From Methanobacterium sp. ERen5 (GTDB taxonomy: Archaea > Methanobacteriota > Methanobacteria > Methanobacteriales > Methanobacteriaceae): DNA of 64,000 nt. The notes beneath the pieces are model-generated. The model saw only the letters and a program-made list of their open reading frames with translations, was not told the origin of the DNA and did no database searches. Below are positions 41,418 to 51,265 of the stretch, in pieces. The stretch's first letter is position 1. Every line of letters begins with the position of its first letter. The stretch lies in contig CP099988.1 in the NCBI GenBank assembly GCA_024167805.1, forward strand, positions 2,479,001 through 2,543,000, in the 5' to 3' direction. The position numbers and the translations under genes were made by a program.

Positions 41418-42362
41418 TTAGATGGGGACTGTGGAGACCAGTACTGCGTGGACAATCCATTTCATATAACTGTATCCAACGGGGTAGCATGACTTTAATA
41501 TTAAATTACTCGTACCATATTTTTTGAAATTATGTGTTAGTTGATAGTTGTACCTAATTTCATGAGACACAACCTTGTATGTACTTATTTTATTTGATGT
41601 GTAATCTTTGATAATAATCTGATCTCCATAATTTAAAAGATTAATATATCTTAAAATTGCTGAATAAGTTGTACGATGTCCTAAAAATGCACAATCACCG
41701 GGAGTTCCAAAATAGGCACTGTTTGAGTAATGATATACTGCATTGTAATGATTTGGAGAATCTTCATATATATTTGGACGGACCCCCAGTTTTTGGATGA
41801 TTAATTTTGCTTTGAAAATCGATAAATTAGTGTATCCTGTTTTAAATTTAGTTTGGTATGTTGAAGTTAGCACGTTTCCTGATGAATCCTTTAGCGAGTA
41901 CCGTTTTAATGAAAGAGTATATGAAGTGTATTTGTTGAATGGTGTATGGTCAATAAATATTTCATTATTTCGAATGGTGTAGGTTACTGGTATAACTGTT
42001 CCATCACCTTTTCTGAGCTGAATTAATTGTCTATTGGAATCTTTTATTATTCCGTTAAATTTGATCCTTATGAGTTTAGTAGTTGGAATATTAACTGAAT
42101 GATTAGCTGGGTTTGTACTGGTTACTTTTAAAGGGGTTACTGATGTAACTTTAGTATTAGTAACAGAACTTACGTTCAAATTTTTCTGTTTAGATACTAA
42201 TCCTGTATTTTCTATCTTCAATTGATGTTGATGGCTAATTATTCCCCCATCACTTGTTTCAGTAGTTAACTGGTTGGATTTTACGGCTGCGGCGGATACT
42301 GCTCCAGCAAAAACAAATGCAAAACTTAAAAGAAATATAGAAATTACTAACCTTTTTTTCAA
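41418..42362 (-). CDS. Secreted SbsA Ig-like / sortase fusion
   Basis: A 314-residue protein with a signal peptide (1-25), an SbsA-like Ig domain (about 78-175: P-A-N-H-S-V-N-I, L-K-D-S-S-G-N-V) and a C-terminal sortase domain (about 185-314). Catalytic residues visible are His229 in G-H-R-T and Cys292 in L-K-S-C-Y-P. The usual Arg of the sortase triad appears as Lys301 in M-K-W-I-V. It probably acts outside the cell on surface proteins, covalently joining or cleaving them. The Ig module may bind the cell wall or partner proteins. The downstream neighbourhood is adhesin remnants, possible former substrates. Confidence 0.78.
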   Translation of the reverse strand: MKKRLVISIFLLSFAFVFAGAVSAAAVKSNQLTTETSDGGIISHQHQLKIENTGLVSKQKNLNVSSVTNTKVTSVTPLKVTSTNPANHSVNIPTTKLIRIKFNGIIKDSNRQLIQLRKGDGTVIPVTYTIRNNEIFIDHTPFNKYTSYTLSLKRYSLKDSSGNVLTSTYQTKFKTGYTNLSIFKAKLIIQKLGVRPNIYEDSPNHYNAVYHYSNSAYFGTPGDCAFLGHRTTYSAILRYINLLNYGDQIIIKDYTSNKISTYKVVSHEIRYNYQLTHNFKKYGTSNLILKSCYPVGYSYMKWIVHAVLVSTVPI

Positions 42363-42553
42363 TTTATCTCCCCCATTGAAAGAAACTTGGTCTGTAATAA
42401 TTTCTATTTTTTATTGTATATTTTTTTTGATTAGCTTAAATATTACTTTTAAAACAAAACAAAGAATTTTTATATCAAAAAATCCACAAAAACTTGAATT
42501 CAAATAAAAAAAAATGAGGGTTTCTACAAAGCCAATATTTATATTAATAATCA

Positions 42554-42647
42554 TGTCATTTTACGTGTCATATTTTAGTTTTTCATGTCATTATGAAAAT
42601 AATTTAAGTGTCATTTTACGTGTCATATTTTAATTGTTCATGTCATT
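42554..42647. repeat. Two-copy 39-bp direct repeat
   Basis: Two copies (42554-42592 and 42609-42647) of a 39-base unit beginning TGTCATTTTACGTGTCATAT differ at only two or three positions and start 55 bases apart. Each contains TGTCAT three times. The array abuts the stop codon of the truncated HTH fragment. It could be a regulator binding site, a recombination scar or part of a transcription end; none can be shown. Confidence 0.6.
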
Positions 42648-43070
42648 TTAAACTGCTTTATAATTCGTACTTCTACCTTTTCCATAAACGGAAATTTGAT
42701 TTAATGTAAGAAGTTTTTTCAAGTCTCGAGCAGGAGTCTTTTGTGAAACACTGAACGTTTTTTGATAAAGACTGTTAGTAAAAGTTTTATCCTCATTTAC
42801 CATCATCCTTAAAGCTTCAACCTGTCTATCGTTGAGTCCTAATTCCTTCAAATCAGTTTTTCGATCATCTGGAATATCAGAAACTAAATCAAGTATTTTA
42901 TCTCCAGGTCCATAAAATTTGACTACGAAAAAATTTCCTTTTTCAGAAAATTCAGGTTCTTTTAGACCATATTCTCCCATTAATCTTTTCATTTTTCTCA
43001 CACCAGTACCAAAACTTTCCATGTCTTTGGTTTCATGGAATATTTTACATATAAGGTTGTTTCTGGCTAC
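42648..43070 (-). pseudogene. 3' remnant of an AlbA_2/HTH regulator gene
   Basis: The frame encodes the C-terminal third of an AlbA_2-type ATP-binding regulator: R-N-N-L-I-C-K-I-F, then E-S-F-G-T-G-V-R-K-M and L-K-E-P-E-F-S-E-K-G-N-F-F-V, followed by a winged-helix part with a terminal Y-G-K-G-R-S-T-N-Y. The catalytic or binding N-terminus (about 200 residues) is missing; upstream is a different small gene. A 125-residue ORF from ATG 43022 may still be translated but lacks most of the protein. Confidence 0.65.
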
Positions 43071-43123
43071 ATGTAATTCACATTTGCACCATATGCATCA
43101 CAGAATATTCTGAGTTTTTTCAT
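43067..43123 (-). CDS. Tiny ORF (18 codons) at the remnant junction
   Basis: ATG 43121-43123 follows a strong GGAGGTTGA site that also contains the stop of the upstream gene. It reads M-K-K-L-R-I-F-C-D-A-Y-G then stops. It may be the 5' end of a former downstream gene whose body was lost when the AlbA_2 remnant was joined here. Confidence 0.35.
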   Translation of the reverse strand: MKKLRIFCDAYGANVNYM

Positions 43124-43129
43124 ATTCTG

Positions 43130-43473
43130 TCAACCTCCAGGGTCCATGTTTTTTATTAAGTAATTGGTTTCGTTTGTACTGATCTTTGTAACAGTAATAT
43201 TTTTATCAATCTGATTCAAGTGCAAATCAAAATCAAAGTTAGTTTTTAATTCATTCGAAGCATTCCTGGTCATATTCTTGTTTGTGGGAATAGTTTGTGC
43301 AGCTAATGGTTGGAATGATTTATTGCATTTATTTTAGTAAATGCCATACTTAAACATAGAATTGTGAGTAATAAAAAAACTAATGCTAAAAACACAGCTT
43401 TATCCGGATTAATCCCTGTTTTAACTCGTCTATTGTTTTTAAGACAATAAACTTGTCTTTTTATTGGATACAT
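43130..43473 (-). CDS. Small single-pass membrane protein (one frameshift)
   Basis: A gene of about 115 codons that is hidden by a break at T3 43319-43321. One added base links M-Y-P-I-K-R-Q, a basic start and a membrane helix (A-V-F-L-A-L-V-F-L-L-L-T-I-L) with an outer Asn/Thr-rich domain (N-I-T-V-T-K-I-S-T-N-E-T-N-Y) that ends at TGA 43130. The continuity of protein-like sequence across the break supports a real gene. No family recognised. The start is uncertain; another frame opens slightly upstream. Confidence 0.45.
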
Positions 43474-43706
43474 CAGAGGAACTCATGGGTAGTTATCGAA
43501 TCCAATAAAATATGAGAAACTAGTACAATTATAAATGCAAAAAAAACTTGGAAGGGATTTGAACCTTGATAATTTTGCTATGTGTTCTTGTAAAATAAAT
43601 TGAATAACAAATTGTTATCAAATAACAAAGTGTTATATTTTTAGATTGTATCTAATGTTTTAACGGGTTCTTCTTAGATCTTTCACATGATATGGTGTTT
43701 TCTTTT

Positions 43707-44144
43707 TCATTTGTCAGATCGTATCACAGTTAAGTTTGCAGCAAAGACTGTTGTTAAGAACTGTAAAAATGGTGATATGACTATCATTAAAATTATCCAA
43801 CCAATAAAACTTGCCACAGGATCGTAAAGTATCATGGGAAGACCAAAATGAGCCACCTTCGCAGTTGGACCCCAAAGCATTGGAATTAATCTGCCCCACG
43901 CTAATATCATCATTACAAATGTAAATCCCGAAGTGATTAGAGCGTATTTAAATATTTTATTTAAAAGAATTTTAACACTTAAATCTGGACTGTACAGTCT
44001 TTTTGCAACATACCATCCCACAGGAAATCCTAATATTATAGAAAAGATGGGCACACACATTCCTAAAGGCCCTAAACATATTAGATCAATTATTAAGTAA
44101 ATAATGAAAGCTTTTTTAAAATTCAAATTCCATAACCAGTCCAT
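43707..44144 (-). CDS. Four-helix membrane protein, unknown
   Basis: A protein of about 145 residues with four hydrophobic segments. I choose ATG 44144 (M-D-W-L-W) because GGTGA lies about 8 bases before it. No known family. It may belong to the DUF2798-like small membrane proteins, but this is not certain. Confidence 0.55.
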   Translation of the reverse strand: MDWLWNLNFKKAFIIYLIIDLICLGPLGMCVPIFSIILGFPVGWYVAKRLYSPDLSVKILLNKIFKYALITSGFTFVMMILAWGRLIPMLWGPTAKVAHFGLPMILYDPVASFIGWIILMIVISPFLQFLTTVFAANLTVIRSDK

Positions 44145-44219
44145 TTTTATTTCACCTATCACACCGTGTATGGATTGAATTGTGTAAATAAATTAATATA
44201 GTTTTCTATGTATTAATCC

Positions 44220-44750
44220 CTATTTTTTATTATCAGGATGATTGGCCTTGATAAAGTTGATTATTTCCCCACGAACATCGTCTGGCAGACCTCTAAATGG
44301 TCTGGGTTTCATGGTTCCAAAGAAGAGATCCTCGAAGACGAGTCCATCAAATTCCACAGCATGATCGTACCTTGGAATGAGGTGCCAGTGAACATGTGGA
44401 TCCGGTGTTTGTTTAAGGTAGGATGCATTCATTAAGGAGCCCCAGTTAAACATGGTAACATCAAAACATTTTTTAAGGGTTTCTTCCATTTCCCTGACCA
44501 GCTCACCAAATTCAAGCCATTCATCCCTTGTGAGTCCTGAAAGATCAGATTCGTCTCTGTTTAGGGCTACCACACAGGTTCCAATGTTACTCTGCTGTGG
44601 AGCTAGAAAAATTATCCAGTGTGCAGTTTCCATTATGAAATCGCCAAAATCGTACTTCTCAAGTTTTTTACAGTATGAACAATCCAAAACACCCATTCCC
44701 CCATAAAATACATCGTGTAAATTCATAACTTCATTACTTTTTTTGTACAT
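44220..44750 (-). CDS. HIT family protein
   Basis: A 176-residue histidine-triad protein: D-P-H-V-H-W-H-L-I-P-R-Y holds the HxHxH nucleotide-hydrolase/transferase motif, and C-S-Y-C near residue 24 may bind zinc. Close in layout to Hint/Ap4A hydrolase-type enzymes, which act on nucleoside phosphoramidates or dinucleoside polyphosphates. The start may be ATG 44726 (M-N-L-H-D) rather than 44750. Confidence 0.85.
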   Translation of the reverse strand: MYKKSNEVMNLHDVFYGGMGVLDCSYCKKLEKYDFGDFIMETAHWIIFLAPQQSNIGTCVVALNRDESDLSGLTRDEWLEFGELVREMEETLKKCFDVTMFNWGSLMNASYLKQTPDPHVHWHLIPRYDHAVEFDGLVFEDLFFGTMKPRPFRGLPDDVRGEIINFIKANHPDNKK

Positions 44751-45098
44751 ACTACCATAAATAATTCAAACCAAACTTTTAACAGAGCCACCAGAAAGAG
44801 GGTACATGAATTAGAATAATTATTTTTTTTAAGCTTTTAATTGATAGCTACATACTGAGAAACTTCATAACCTTCCATTTTTTTAGGATACTAGATGTAA
44901 ATGGAGTTTTATGTTGATTTTCAAAATATTAGAATAGTGTTTAAAAAATAAAATTATTATGTCCTGTTTTGTGTGTGGTTAATATTGTTTCAAGCGGTTT
45001 GTTGCACATTTCATAGTGTTGTTTATTAGGTTATTAGTCATTTGACCAAAAATTGGATGTAAAGCAAAGATCGCATGCCATGATTTTTTAATTTTGTT
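44751..45098. other. AT-rich intergenic region
   Basis: About 350 bases with no coding signal or recognisable motif. Confidence 0.35.
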
Positions 45099-45692
45099 TC
45101 ATAAATAACATACAGCTAGATATGCACAAAGAAAACCAATTGCAACTACTGCAGCAATGGCACCAACACTCAATAATGTTAAACCAATAGCAGAAGCCAC
45201 AGATGCATACGCTGTTACTGCAGAAAAAATAGTTGTTCCCCATATACTGGCCATCTCACTCATAGACACGAGTCCTCCCAATCCTGACACAACTGACCCA
45301 AAAGCCGTGGCTAATACAATACCGCCACCGATTAATAGTGTTGTTCCCAGTACTCCTACGGATATGGCTGTGTATTTTAGTCCTTTTTTTGTGGAGGATT
45401 CTCCGTTGATTATGGTATCGTTTGTAGTATTATCTCTCATCACGTCGTTAGTCACCATTGTATTGGTTTGTAATGTTTTATTGAGGTTGTTGTGGATTGT
45501 TTGTAAGGCTAGGAGATTGTCTGTGTATCTTTGGCTTGCGACTTGTACCATCTTTGGATTGTTTGTATTTGTTATCTCACTTAGAGCATTTAGACAATTT
45601 TTGGTGTATTTCTGTTTTTTTGTGATAATAGCTTTAATTTTGTTAATGGTTTTTGTTGCATATGTAACCAACTCAATTTTTGAAAACAACAC
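45099..45692 (-). CDS. Membrane protein of unknown function, perhaps 5'-truncated
   Basis: A 197-residue protein: an amphipathic helical N-terminal part rich in Lys/Asn (about 1-100), then three hydrophobic segments rich in Gly, Ala, Ser (about 105-195). It has no signal peptide, although similar helical-then-hydrophobic proteins in this window do (33672). Its first codons overlap an adhesin fragment on the opposite strand, so the 5' end may have been replaced at a junction near 45670. Function unknown. Confidence 0.45.
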   Translation of the reverse strand: MLFSKIELVTYATKTINKIKAIITKKQKYTKNCLNALSEITNTNNPKMVQVASQRYTDNLLALQTIHNNLNKTLQTNTMVTNDVMRDNTTNDTIINGESSTKKGLKYTAISVGVLGTTLLIGGGIVLATAFGSVVSGLGGLVSMSEMASIWGTTIFSAVTAYASVASAIGLTLLSVGAIAAVVAIGFLCAYLAVCYL

Positions 45693-45957
45693 ATCCCAAG
45701 AAGGCGGAGCAGTCCATAATCAAGGAGAACTTCATTTAGATACTAGTACTTTCAGAAATAACTCTGCACAAGTTGGAGGAGCCATATTAAATGTGGGGAA
45801 AAGAGACATAAAAAACTGTATATTTGATACTCTATTAACAGCAATGGCGAGGTTAGAATCAATAATTGCAATTCAACATCTGCAGGAATTCACACACTTC
45901 CAATAGTATTACCACAAAACTTTATACCCATGTGGTCTAGCTATGGTTAACAAATTT
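45671..45957 (+). pseudogene. Adhesin-like beta-helix gene fragment
   Basis: The plus strand encodes two typical adhesin-like repeat units: S-I-F-E-N-N-T-S-Q-E-G-G-A-V-H-N-Q-G, then F-R-N-N-S-A-Q-V-G-G-A-I-L-N-V-G (right-handed parallel beta-helix, PMP-type G-G-A-I). A frame change near 45832 leads to N-S-N-G-E-V-R-I-N-N-C and a stop at about 45955. There is no start and only about 95 codons of a protein that is normally many hundreds long. This is a broken remnant. Confidence 0.65.
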
Positions 45958-46545
45958 AACCAATTCAACTCTTTGAAAATAACTACATCCCACGCAAGTA
46001 AATCAATCTGTATCCAAAAAGTATTGAAATAAAAACATGGGTTTGACTGTATACATATCTGTCAAGGGAAGTAAGAATAATAAAGAGGAAAATAAACTTA
46101 GACCAAAATATATATCGATTAAATATAATAATTTGGGAAATAAATAAAGTGAACCCATTCATACTAATCCAACCCTGCATCTGTTGACATCATTCTTTTT
46201 AGATAGACTTAGTCACCTTACATTTTTATTAATTTTGATTTCATTTTAAATTAGATTACAGTCTTATGGGATTAATGAGAAAATATACTGTTTTTATGGA
46301 GTTACGAACAATTTTATCCTTTTTAATTATATCGGATTTACAAAATTTGTTTTATCCAACTTGAACTGCACAGTTCATAATTCTCCACAACTTGAAAACC
46401 CATATCTAAGGGAAGGGGCCATCTTAATCACTAATATAAATATTATTTCCGCCAAATAATTCAATGTATCAAAATTTGGTTTAAAATCTTTGAACATTTG
46501 CATATAATTTTTACTATATGATGAAAAAAGGGGTAATTTTTTGTG
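45958..46545. other. Long AT-rich intergenic region
   Basis: About 590 bases between an adhesin remnant and the AI-2E-type transporter. No coding signal supported. Confidence 0.35.
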
Positions 46546-47585
46546 ATGATCAATTTTAAACTACCATCTATATCCATACTCTTAGTACTGTTATTTTTTT
46601 TAGTCTGCTTTCATTCGGTATTTTATTCCAAATATTGAGTTTAATACTCTTTGGGGCCATGATAGCCTATATTGTAAGGCCTTTAGCAGGTAAGTTACAT
46701 CCATTTGTAAGGTTTGAAACACTGGCCATTTTTCTGGCCATGATAATACTAGCCGTACCCATAGTACTGGTTGCCTACTTCACAGTTCACCAGCTCTTCA
46801 TGATTGCAGTTGATTTTACAGGTGCGTTACCTGCTCCAAATACTAATACAACTGTGGTTAATCAAACTATGGTGAACAGTGATGTTCAAAATGCAGGGCC
46901 AATAAACAGTGTTGCAGCCAACTTCTTGAATGAAATTGGTAACCTTGTTGCCCAGTCAGTTGTATGGTTGGTTGGTCAGATAATTTCCTTTGTAGCATCA
47001 CTTCCAGCACTCTTCACTGACGTTATTGTGCTTCTCTTTTCAGTGTTCTACTTTGCCAAGGAAGGAGATAAATTCGTTGGATTCATAGAGGATCTGTTAC
47101 CAAAAACACCCACCTTCTCAGAGATATACAGCGAGGTGGATGCCATCTTGAAATCCATCATGATAACCAACATCCTCTGTGCCTTGATACTTGGTTTATT
47201 ATCCGTGGTGCTTTACTACATATTGGGATATCCTTACATTCTTCTACTGGGAATTTTAACAGCATTTTCAGAATTTGTGCCTGTGGTTGGGCCGTGGATA
47301 GTGTACGGAGTCCTTGGAGTTGTGGACATCCTAACAGGCAATCCAGTTAGGGGTGTTATCGTGATCGTTGTAGGTTGGCTCATTGATACGGTTGTTGACC
47401 TGTACATAAGACCCAAACTTGCAGGTGAATTTACGAATGTGCATCCCCTAATATTCTTGGTGGGATTTTTATTCGGAGCATTAACATTGGGACTTCCGGG
47501 ACTATTTATAGGCCCTTTAATTGTGGGAGTAACCTACGTACTATTTGAGAAGTACAGGGAAGAGAGGTTAAAAACCAACCCATAA
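46546..47585 (+). CDS. AI-2E family transporter (one frameshift)
   Basis: A protein of about 346 codons from ATG 46546. One base is missing at T8 46594-46601; restoring it supplies the first two helices before I-L-F-G-A-M-I-A-Y-I-V-R-P-L. The C-terminal half has the family pattern P-Y-I-L-L-L-G-I-L-T-A-F-S-E-F-V-P-V-V-G and Y-I-R-P-K-L, with about eight helices. The family includes AI-2 exporters and Na+(Li+)/H+ antiporters, so the substrate is uncertain. Confidence 0.82.
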
Positions 47586-47716
47586 AATTGGGTAATAAAA
47601 AATCTAAACTTAAATTAAAAGCTAAAATAAACTTTCGATGAATATATTTATGATCCCTTTAAATTTGATGATAAATTTTGTAATGATAATAAAAATTTTG
47701 AGGAGAATTTGAAACT

Positions 47717-48421
47717 ATGAGCTTTCTTAATCCAGAGGAGAAAGATGTTAACCACTTTGAAAGAAGAATCCTAATTATTATGCGGGTTTTCCTATTAGCT
47801 GCAGGTATTTATATCACAATTTTTGGCGGTATTAATGGCAGTGAAAGAATTTTTGGTGTTCTAATACTGTTTGCACTTTTAATCATCAATGCACCAGCAT
47901 TTTTCACACGACACAAAATACGGGCCATACCCATTGAAATTGAACTTTTAATCCTGTTTATGGTGCTATTTGAACTTGTATGTGGAGATGCACTGGGGCT
48001 GTACGTTAAACTACCCCACTACGACAACTTCATGCACTTCATGCTACCATTATACGTTGCATTGATTGGTATGATGGCAGTTTACACCATGTACTACTAC
48101 GGCAGACTCAAGGCATCCTACTGGGAAATGGCAATACTCATCGTAATTATAACCATAGGATTTGGAGCCATGCTTGAGATGGGAGAGTACACCTACGACA
48201 AGTATTTGGCTAACGGTCCTGTGGGAGAGATAACAGGCAACACCCAAATGCAGGGTTCACCCACCCAGAACGCCATTGATGACACCATGAACGACTTATT
48301 CACAGACACACTGGGAGGGATTGTAGGAGCTGTACTCGGAGTGTTCTTCATAAGAAGAGCTGAAAAATCAGGAGGCCACTGGAAGGTGGCAGATGAAATA
48401 GAAAGAATGGGAGAAACGTAA
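47717..48421 (+). CDS. DUF2238/YjdF-like membrane protein
   Basis: A 234-residue protein with about six helices. It has conserved polar and acidic positions at H-Y-D-N-F-M-H-F and G-A-M-L-E-M-G-E-Y, then N-D-L-F-T-D-T-L-G-G near the C-terminus, matching the YjdF (DUF2238) type from memory. Function unknown. GAGGAG lies at about 47700. Confidence 0.6.
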   Translation: MSFLNPEEKDVNHFERRILIIMRVFLLAAGIYITIFGGINGSERIFGVLILFALLIINAPAFFTRHKIRAIPIEIELLILFMVLFELVCGDALGLYVKLPHYDNFMHFMLPLYVALIGMMAVYTMYYYGRLKASYWEMAILIVIITIGFGAMLEMGEYTYDKYLANGPVGEITGNTQMQGSPTQNAIDDTMNDLFTDTLGGIVGAVLGVFFIRRAEKSGGHWKVADEIERMGET

Positions 48422-48495
48422 AAAAAAACTCAAAGCAAAATATTATTTTTTCCCTTCAATTCTTTTTTAGGATGAAACGAACTTCTTTTTTCTTT

Positions 48496-49086
48496 TTAGG
48501 TACATGCCTCTTTAATTTTGATGTAGGACTCTGATGCTGCGTTGTTTAAACTTTCCTGTATAGATGATCTTTCACCTGTTTTTATCCAGTTCATCCAGTT
48601 GTCTGTGCTGTTGTTGTAGAGTTCATCCATGGACTGGTTTTCGCTCATGTTAATATGTGGTGTGAAGCAGAGAGCTTCTAATTCAAACTTGATATGCAGA
48701 TAGCCAGTGTGACCCCCTCCGGTATGAGGTGGACACAGACCATCAGAGATGTAGTGTGATGCAACACCAAAACAGTAGCTAGCATTACCATAATCCTGGT
48801 TTAAATAGTAGTTTCTGCCCTGGTTTAACCAGTAATCTGCTTTAACTTGACTCTGTGGATAGTGGTGATCTTGAAAGTCTAAAAATCTGAGATCTGGATC
48901 TCCCGCACCTTCCATCATCTCAAAAAGACTTAAATTTTCATGAACATCATCTGGCAGGGTGTAGTAAACTTGATAGACAATTTCATAATGATTAGGTTCG
49001 GCCCAGGCTGCTGCAGGTTCAATTTGAACCATAAAAATTAATAGAAAACTCAACAACAACATCAATTCTATTTTTCTTATTCTCAA
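48496..49086 (-). CDS. Secreted zinc-dependent phospholipase C-like protein
   Basis: A 196-residue protein with a signal peptide ending A-A-A-W. The mature start Trp28 and many His/Asp (D-F-Q-D-H-H-Y-P, A-S-H-Y-I-S-D-G-L-C-P-P-H) match the zinc-dependent phospholipase C / S1-P1 nuclease fold, in which the N-terminal Trp is a zinc ligand. It may hydrolyse phospholipid or nucleic acid outside the cell. Only modest sequence evidence. Confidence 0.6.
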   Translation of the reverse strand: MRIRKIELMLLLSFLLIFMVQIEPAAAWAEPNHYEIVYQVYYTLPDDVHENLSLFEMMEGAGDPDLRFLDFQDHHYPQSQVKADYWLNQGRNYYLNQDYGNASYCFGVASHYISDGLCPPHTGGGHTGYLHIKFELEALCFTPHINMSENQSMDELYNNSTDNWMNWIKTGERSSIQESLNNAASESYIKIKEACT

Positions 49087-49107
49087 GATTTATCTCCAAA
49101 TATTCAT

Positions 49108-49311
49108 TTAATTATTTTCATCATCGAACATAAACAATTCATCAATTGTTGTTTTTAATACCATTGCAATGTCATGAGCCAATTTTAGTGAGGGATTGTA
49201 CTTACTTTTTTCAAGAAAAACTATGGTTTCTCTTCGTACTCCCACTTTTTCTGCAAGCTCTGCCTGAGTTAGATTATATTTGGCTCTGAATTCTTTAATT
49301 CTTGTTTTCAT
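49108..49311 (-). CDS. XRE-family HTH regulator (YozG-like)
   Basis: A 67-residue single-domain regulator from ATG 49311 (M-K-T-R-I-K-E-F-R). It has the helix-turn-helix [19 protein letters not shown] typical of small XRE proteins. The gene follows the DUF2178-like membrane gene, with a short gap (their frames overlap if the upstream start is used). Such pairs are frequent in archaea, and the regulator probably controls the pair. Confidence 0.85.
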   Translation of the reverse strand: MKTRIKEFRAKYNLTQAELAEKVGVRRETIVFLEKSKYNPSLKLAHDIAMVLKTTIDELFMFDDENN

Positions 49312-49330
49312 GATTTCGTGTTCCAGACTT

Positions 49331-49876
49331 TTATTCAATGTCTCCAACTATTGACAACATAGTGTTTGCTATGAGCATGGTTGTTACCATAACAAAGACT
49401 ACCAGTCCCATCAATTCTATAGGGTTATGAATTCTTCCAGTCCATTGCATGGAAATTAAAAGGAAACAAATGAATATCAGAGTTATATACCACGACCATG
49501 TGGCTGCCATGGTTCCAATTTTTCGCAAGCGCTCGTCTTTCGCTGTTTTTTCTATTCCAATATATGCAAAGAAACTTCCAACATAAATTATGATTCCAAA
49601 AACCAAACCTATGGTAGTTAAATCATTCAGGGATTTGTATACCATTAAATATAAGGAATCCACTATTAATATTGACGATCCTATTAAAATACCCAGTTTA
49701 TATTTGTTGTAATTTTTATCAATATTCGGTAAATTATTTTTTTCATATTTATCAGTTTTAAATAAAAACAAGAAGAAAAATAAGAAGAAGATGTAGTAGA
49801 TTTGATTTTGCAGTACGTATCCAAGTAATCCTAATATTCCGAGTATTCCCCAATAGTTATTGTGATTGTGTTCCAT
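49331..49876 (-). CDS. DUF2178-like membrane protein
   Basis: A 181-residue protein with five or six helices. The motif [13 protein letters not shown] near residue 115 is characteristic of DUF2178-type proteins linked to small HTH regulators. It is the first gene of a two-gene unit with the XRE regulator. Function unknown. Confidence 0.7.
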   Translation of the reverse strand: MEHNHNNYWGILGILGLLGYVLQNQIYYIFFLFFFLFLFKTDKYEKNNLPNIDKNYNKYKLGILIGSSILIVDSLYLMVYKSLNDLTTIGLVFGIIIYVGSFFAYIGIEKTAKDERLRKIGTMAATWSWYITLIFICFLLISMQWTGRIHNPIELMGLVVFVMVTTMLIANTMLSIVGDIE

Positions 49877-50134
49877 AACATATCTCCTTAGTTGTGTAGT
49901 TACTTATTTCAAACATTATGTTAGATATTTCTAACTCAATGTTGTATAATTCTAACACTTGGTATTTATAGTTTTTGATGGTCATCATCTAATTCATTGA
50001 TGGAAATTGATATATTACAATAGTTTTAAAACATCTGGAAGATAATATGGTTAAATAAGTTATGTATTAATATTCAAGAATAAGAAATCCCAAAGAAAAA
50101 AATATAATAAGATGAAAATTTATTTGTAGAACTA

Positions 50135-50485
50135 ATGGAAACTAAAACTATGGAAACTAATGATTTGGAAGAACAGCTCATCCTGCTTTACAGATTTGTA
50201 GCACAGATAAACAGTCTTAAAAGATTTTATTACAGTGGAATGGATTACAAACCAGTGTTTGAGGATGATACAGGAATACTGACTGAACTGGTGGATAACG
50301 AAGAGTCTGAAGAAATACTCAAAACCTGCATACTGGAACTTGAAGAGAACAAGGGAAACAAGGATCTGAAGTTCCATGAAGTCCTGGACTCCTACAATGT
50401 TGAAGAACTCTACAACAAATACGAACTCCAAGATGTGGTGGAAGTGAACAAATTGGATCTCAAAAAAATTGTGGATTCGCTTTAA
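50135..50485 (+). CDS. Hypothetical acidic protein
   Basis: A 116-residue soluble acidic protein (many Glu, Asp, Leu; predicted helical) with coding-like composition. No family recognised. ATG 50150 is an alternative start. It stands alone between divergent and convergent neighbours. Confidence 0.55.
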   Translation: METKTMETNDLEEQLILLYRFVAQINSLKRFYYSGMDYKPVFEDDTGILTELVDNEESEEILKTCILELEENKGNKDLKFHEVLDSYNVEELYNKYELQDVVEVNKLDLKKIVDSL

Positions 50486-50550
50486 AACCACCCCATAATA
50501 CCACTTTTTATAAAGGCCTTTGATACTTTCTAATTGATTTAATAAAAGCA

Positions 50551-50967
50551 CTAATAGCCAGTAACATAATTAACAAGTATAGTTATCAGCAACAATAATA
50601 GTAAAATGGCTATATTTTTAATTTGAGAGTAGTAAGGCTCTTGACCCTTCAATTCATCTTTTTTCTTATAAAATAGGATGTAGAAATAAATTGTAAACAA
50701 TGATCCTATAATTAATAGGATTAAATTTAATGCTCCTAAAATAGGATTTAGGGGCGTACTAAAGAAATAGTTGTATATGATTGGGATAAAAAACGATACA
50801 ATCAAAAATGTTATTGCTGTAAAGTATATGTAATAAATTTTTTTAAACTGATTTTGCATCTTAACTCTTGTGATGTCCAATGATGATGACTCATTTAGTC
50901 CATAACCACAATATCTACAGTACTCTGTATCATCCGCATTTTCTACGCCACAGTTTTTACATCTCAT
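50551..50967 (-). CDS. Zinc-ribbon membrane protein
   Basis: A 138-residue protein: an N-terminal zinc ribbon (M-R-C-K-N-C-G, then Y-C-R-Y-C-G) followed by a linker and three hydrophobic helices. The layout is common in archaea, but function is unknown. Confidence 0.7.
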   Translation of the reverse strand: MRCKNCGVENADDTEYCRYCGYGLNESSSLDITRVKMQNQFKKIYYIYFTAITFLIVSFFIPIIYNYFFSTPLNPILGALNLILLIIGSLFTIYFYILFYKKKDELKGQEPYYSQIKNIAILLLLLLITILVNYVTGY

Positions 50968-51265
50968 GAACTTAACCCAACTTAATTTTCAGTAATTTTT
51001 TTAAAATTATTCAATGATATTGCTTTTAATTGTGTTACAACCCTAATACTACTCCTGAATTAAGTTGAACACAAGATTTGGTGAGTGATTTTGATATTAG
51101 TTTAAAATAATTAATAAAACCTTTCCTTTGACCAACTTTATAAAATCTTTGATAAAGTTTTTTCCATTTGATCCCATCCCAACTTGTTGAAACCCCTTAG
51201 TATCTGCAGTTAATTTTAAAACTTTAGGGTAAGAGTTTAAGTATTTAAACATATCTAGTAATTAC

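Noticed and set aside
45157..45906. 249-codon plus-strand ORF as a gene
   Set aside because: Its first two thirds are the shadow of the minus-strand membrane gene at 45099-45692; only the 3' part from about 45671 encodes adhesin-like sequence, treated as a fragment.
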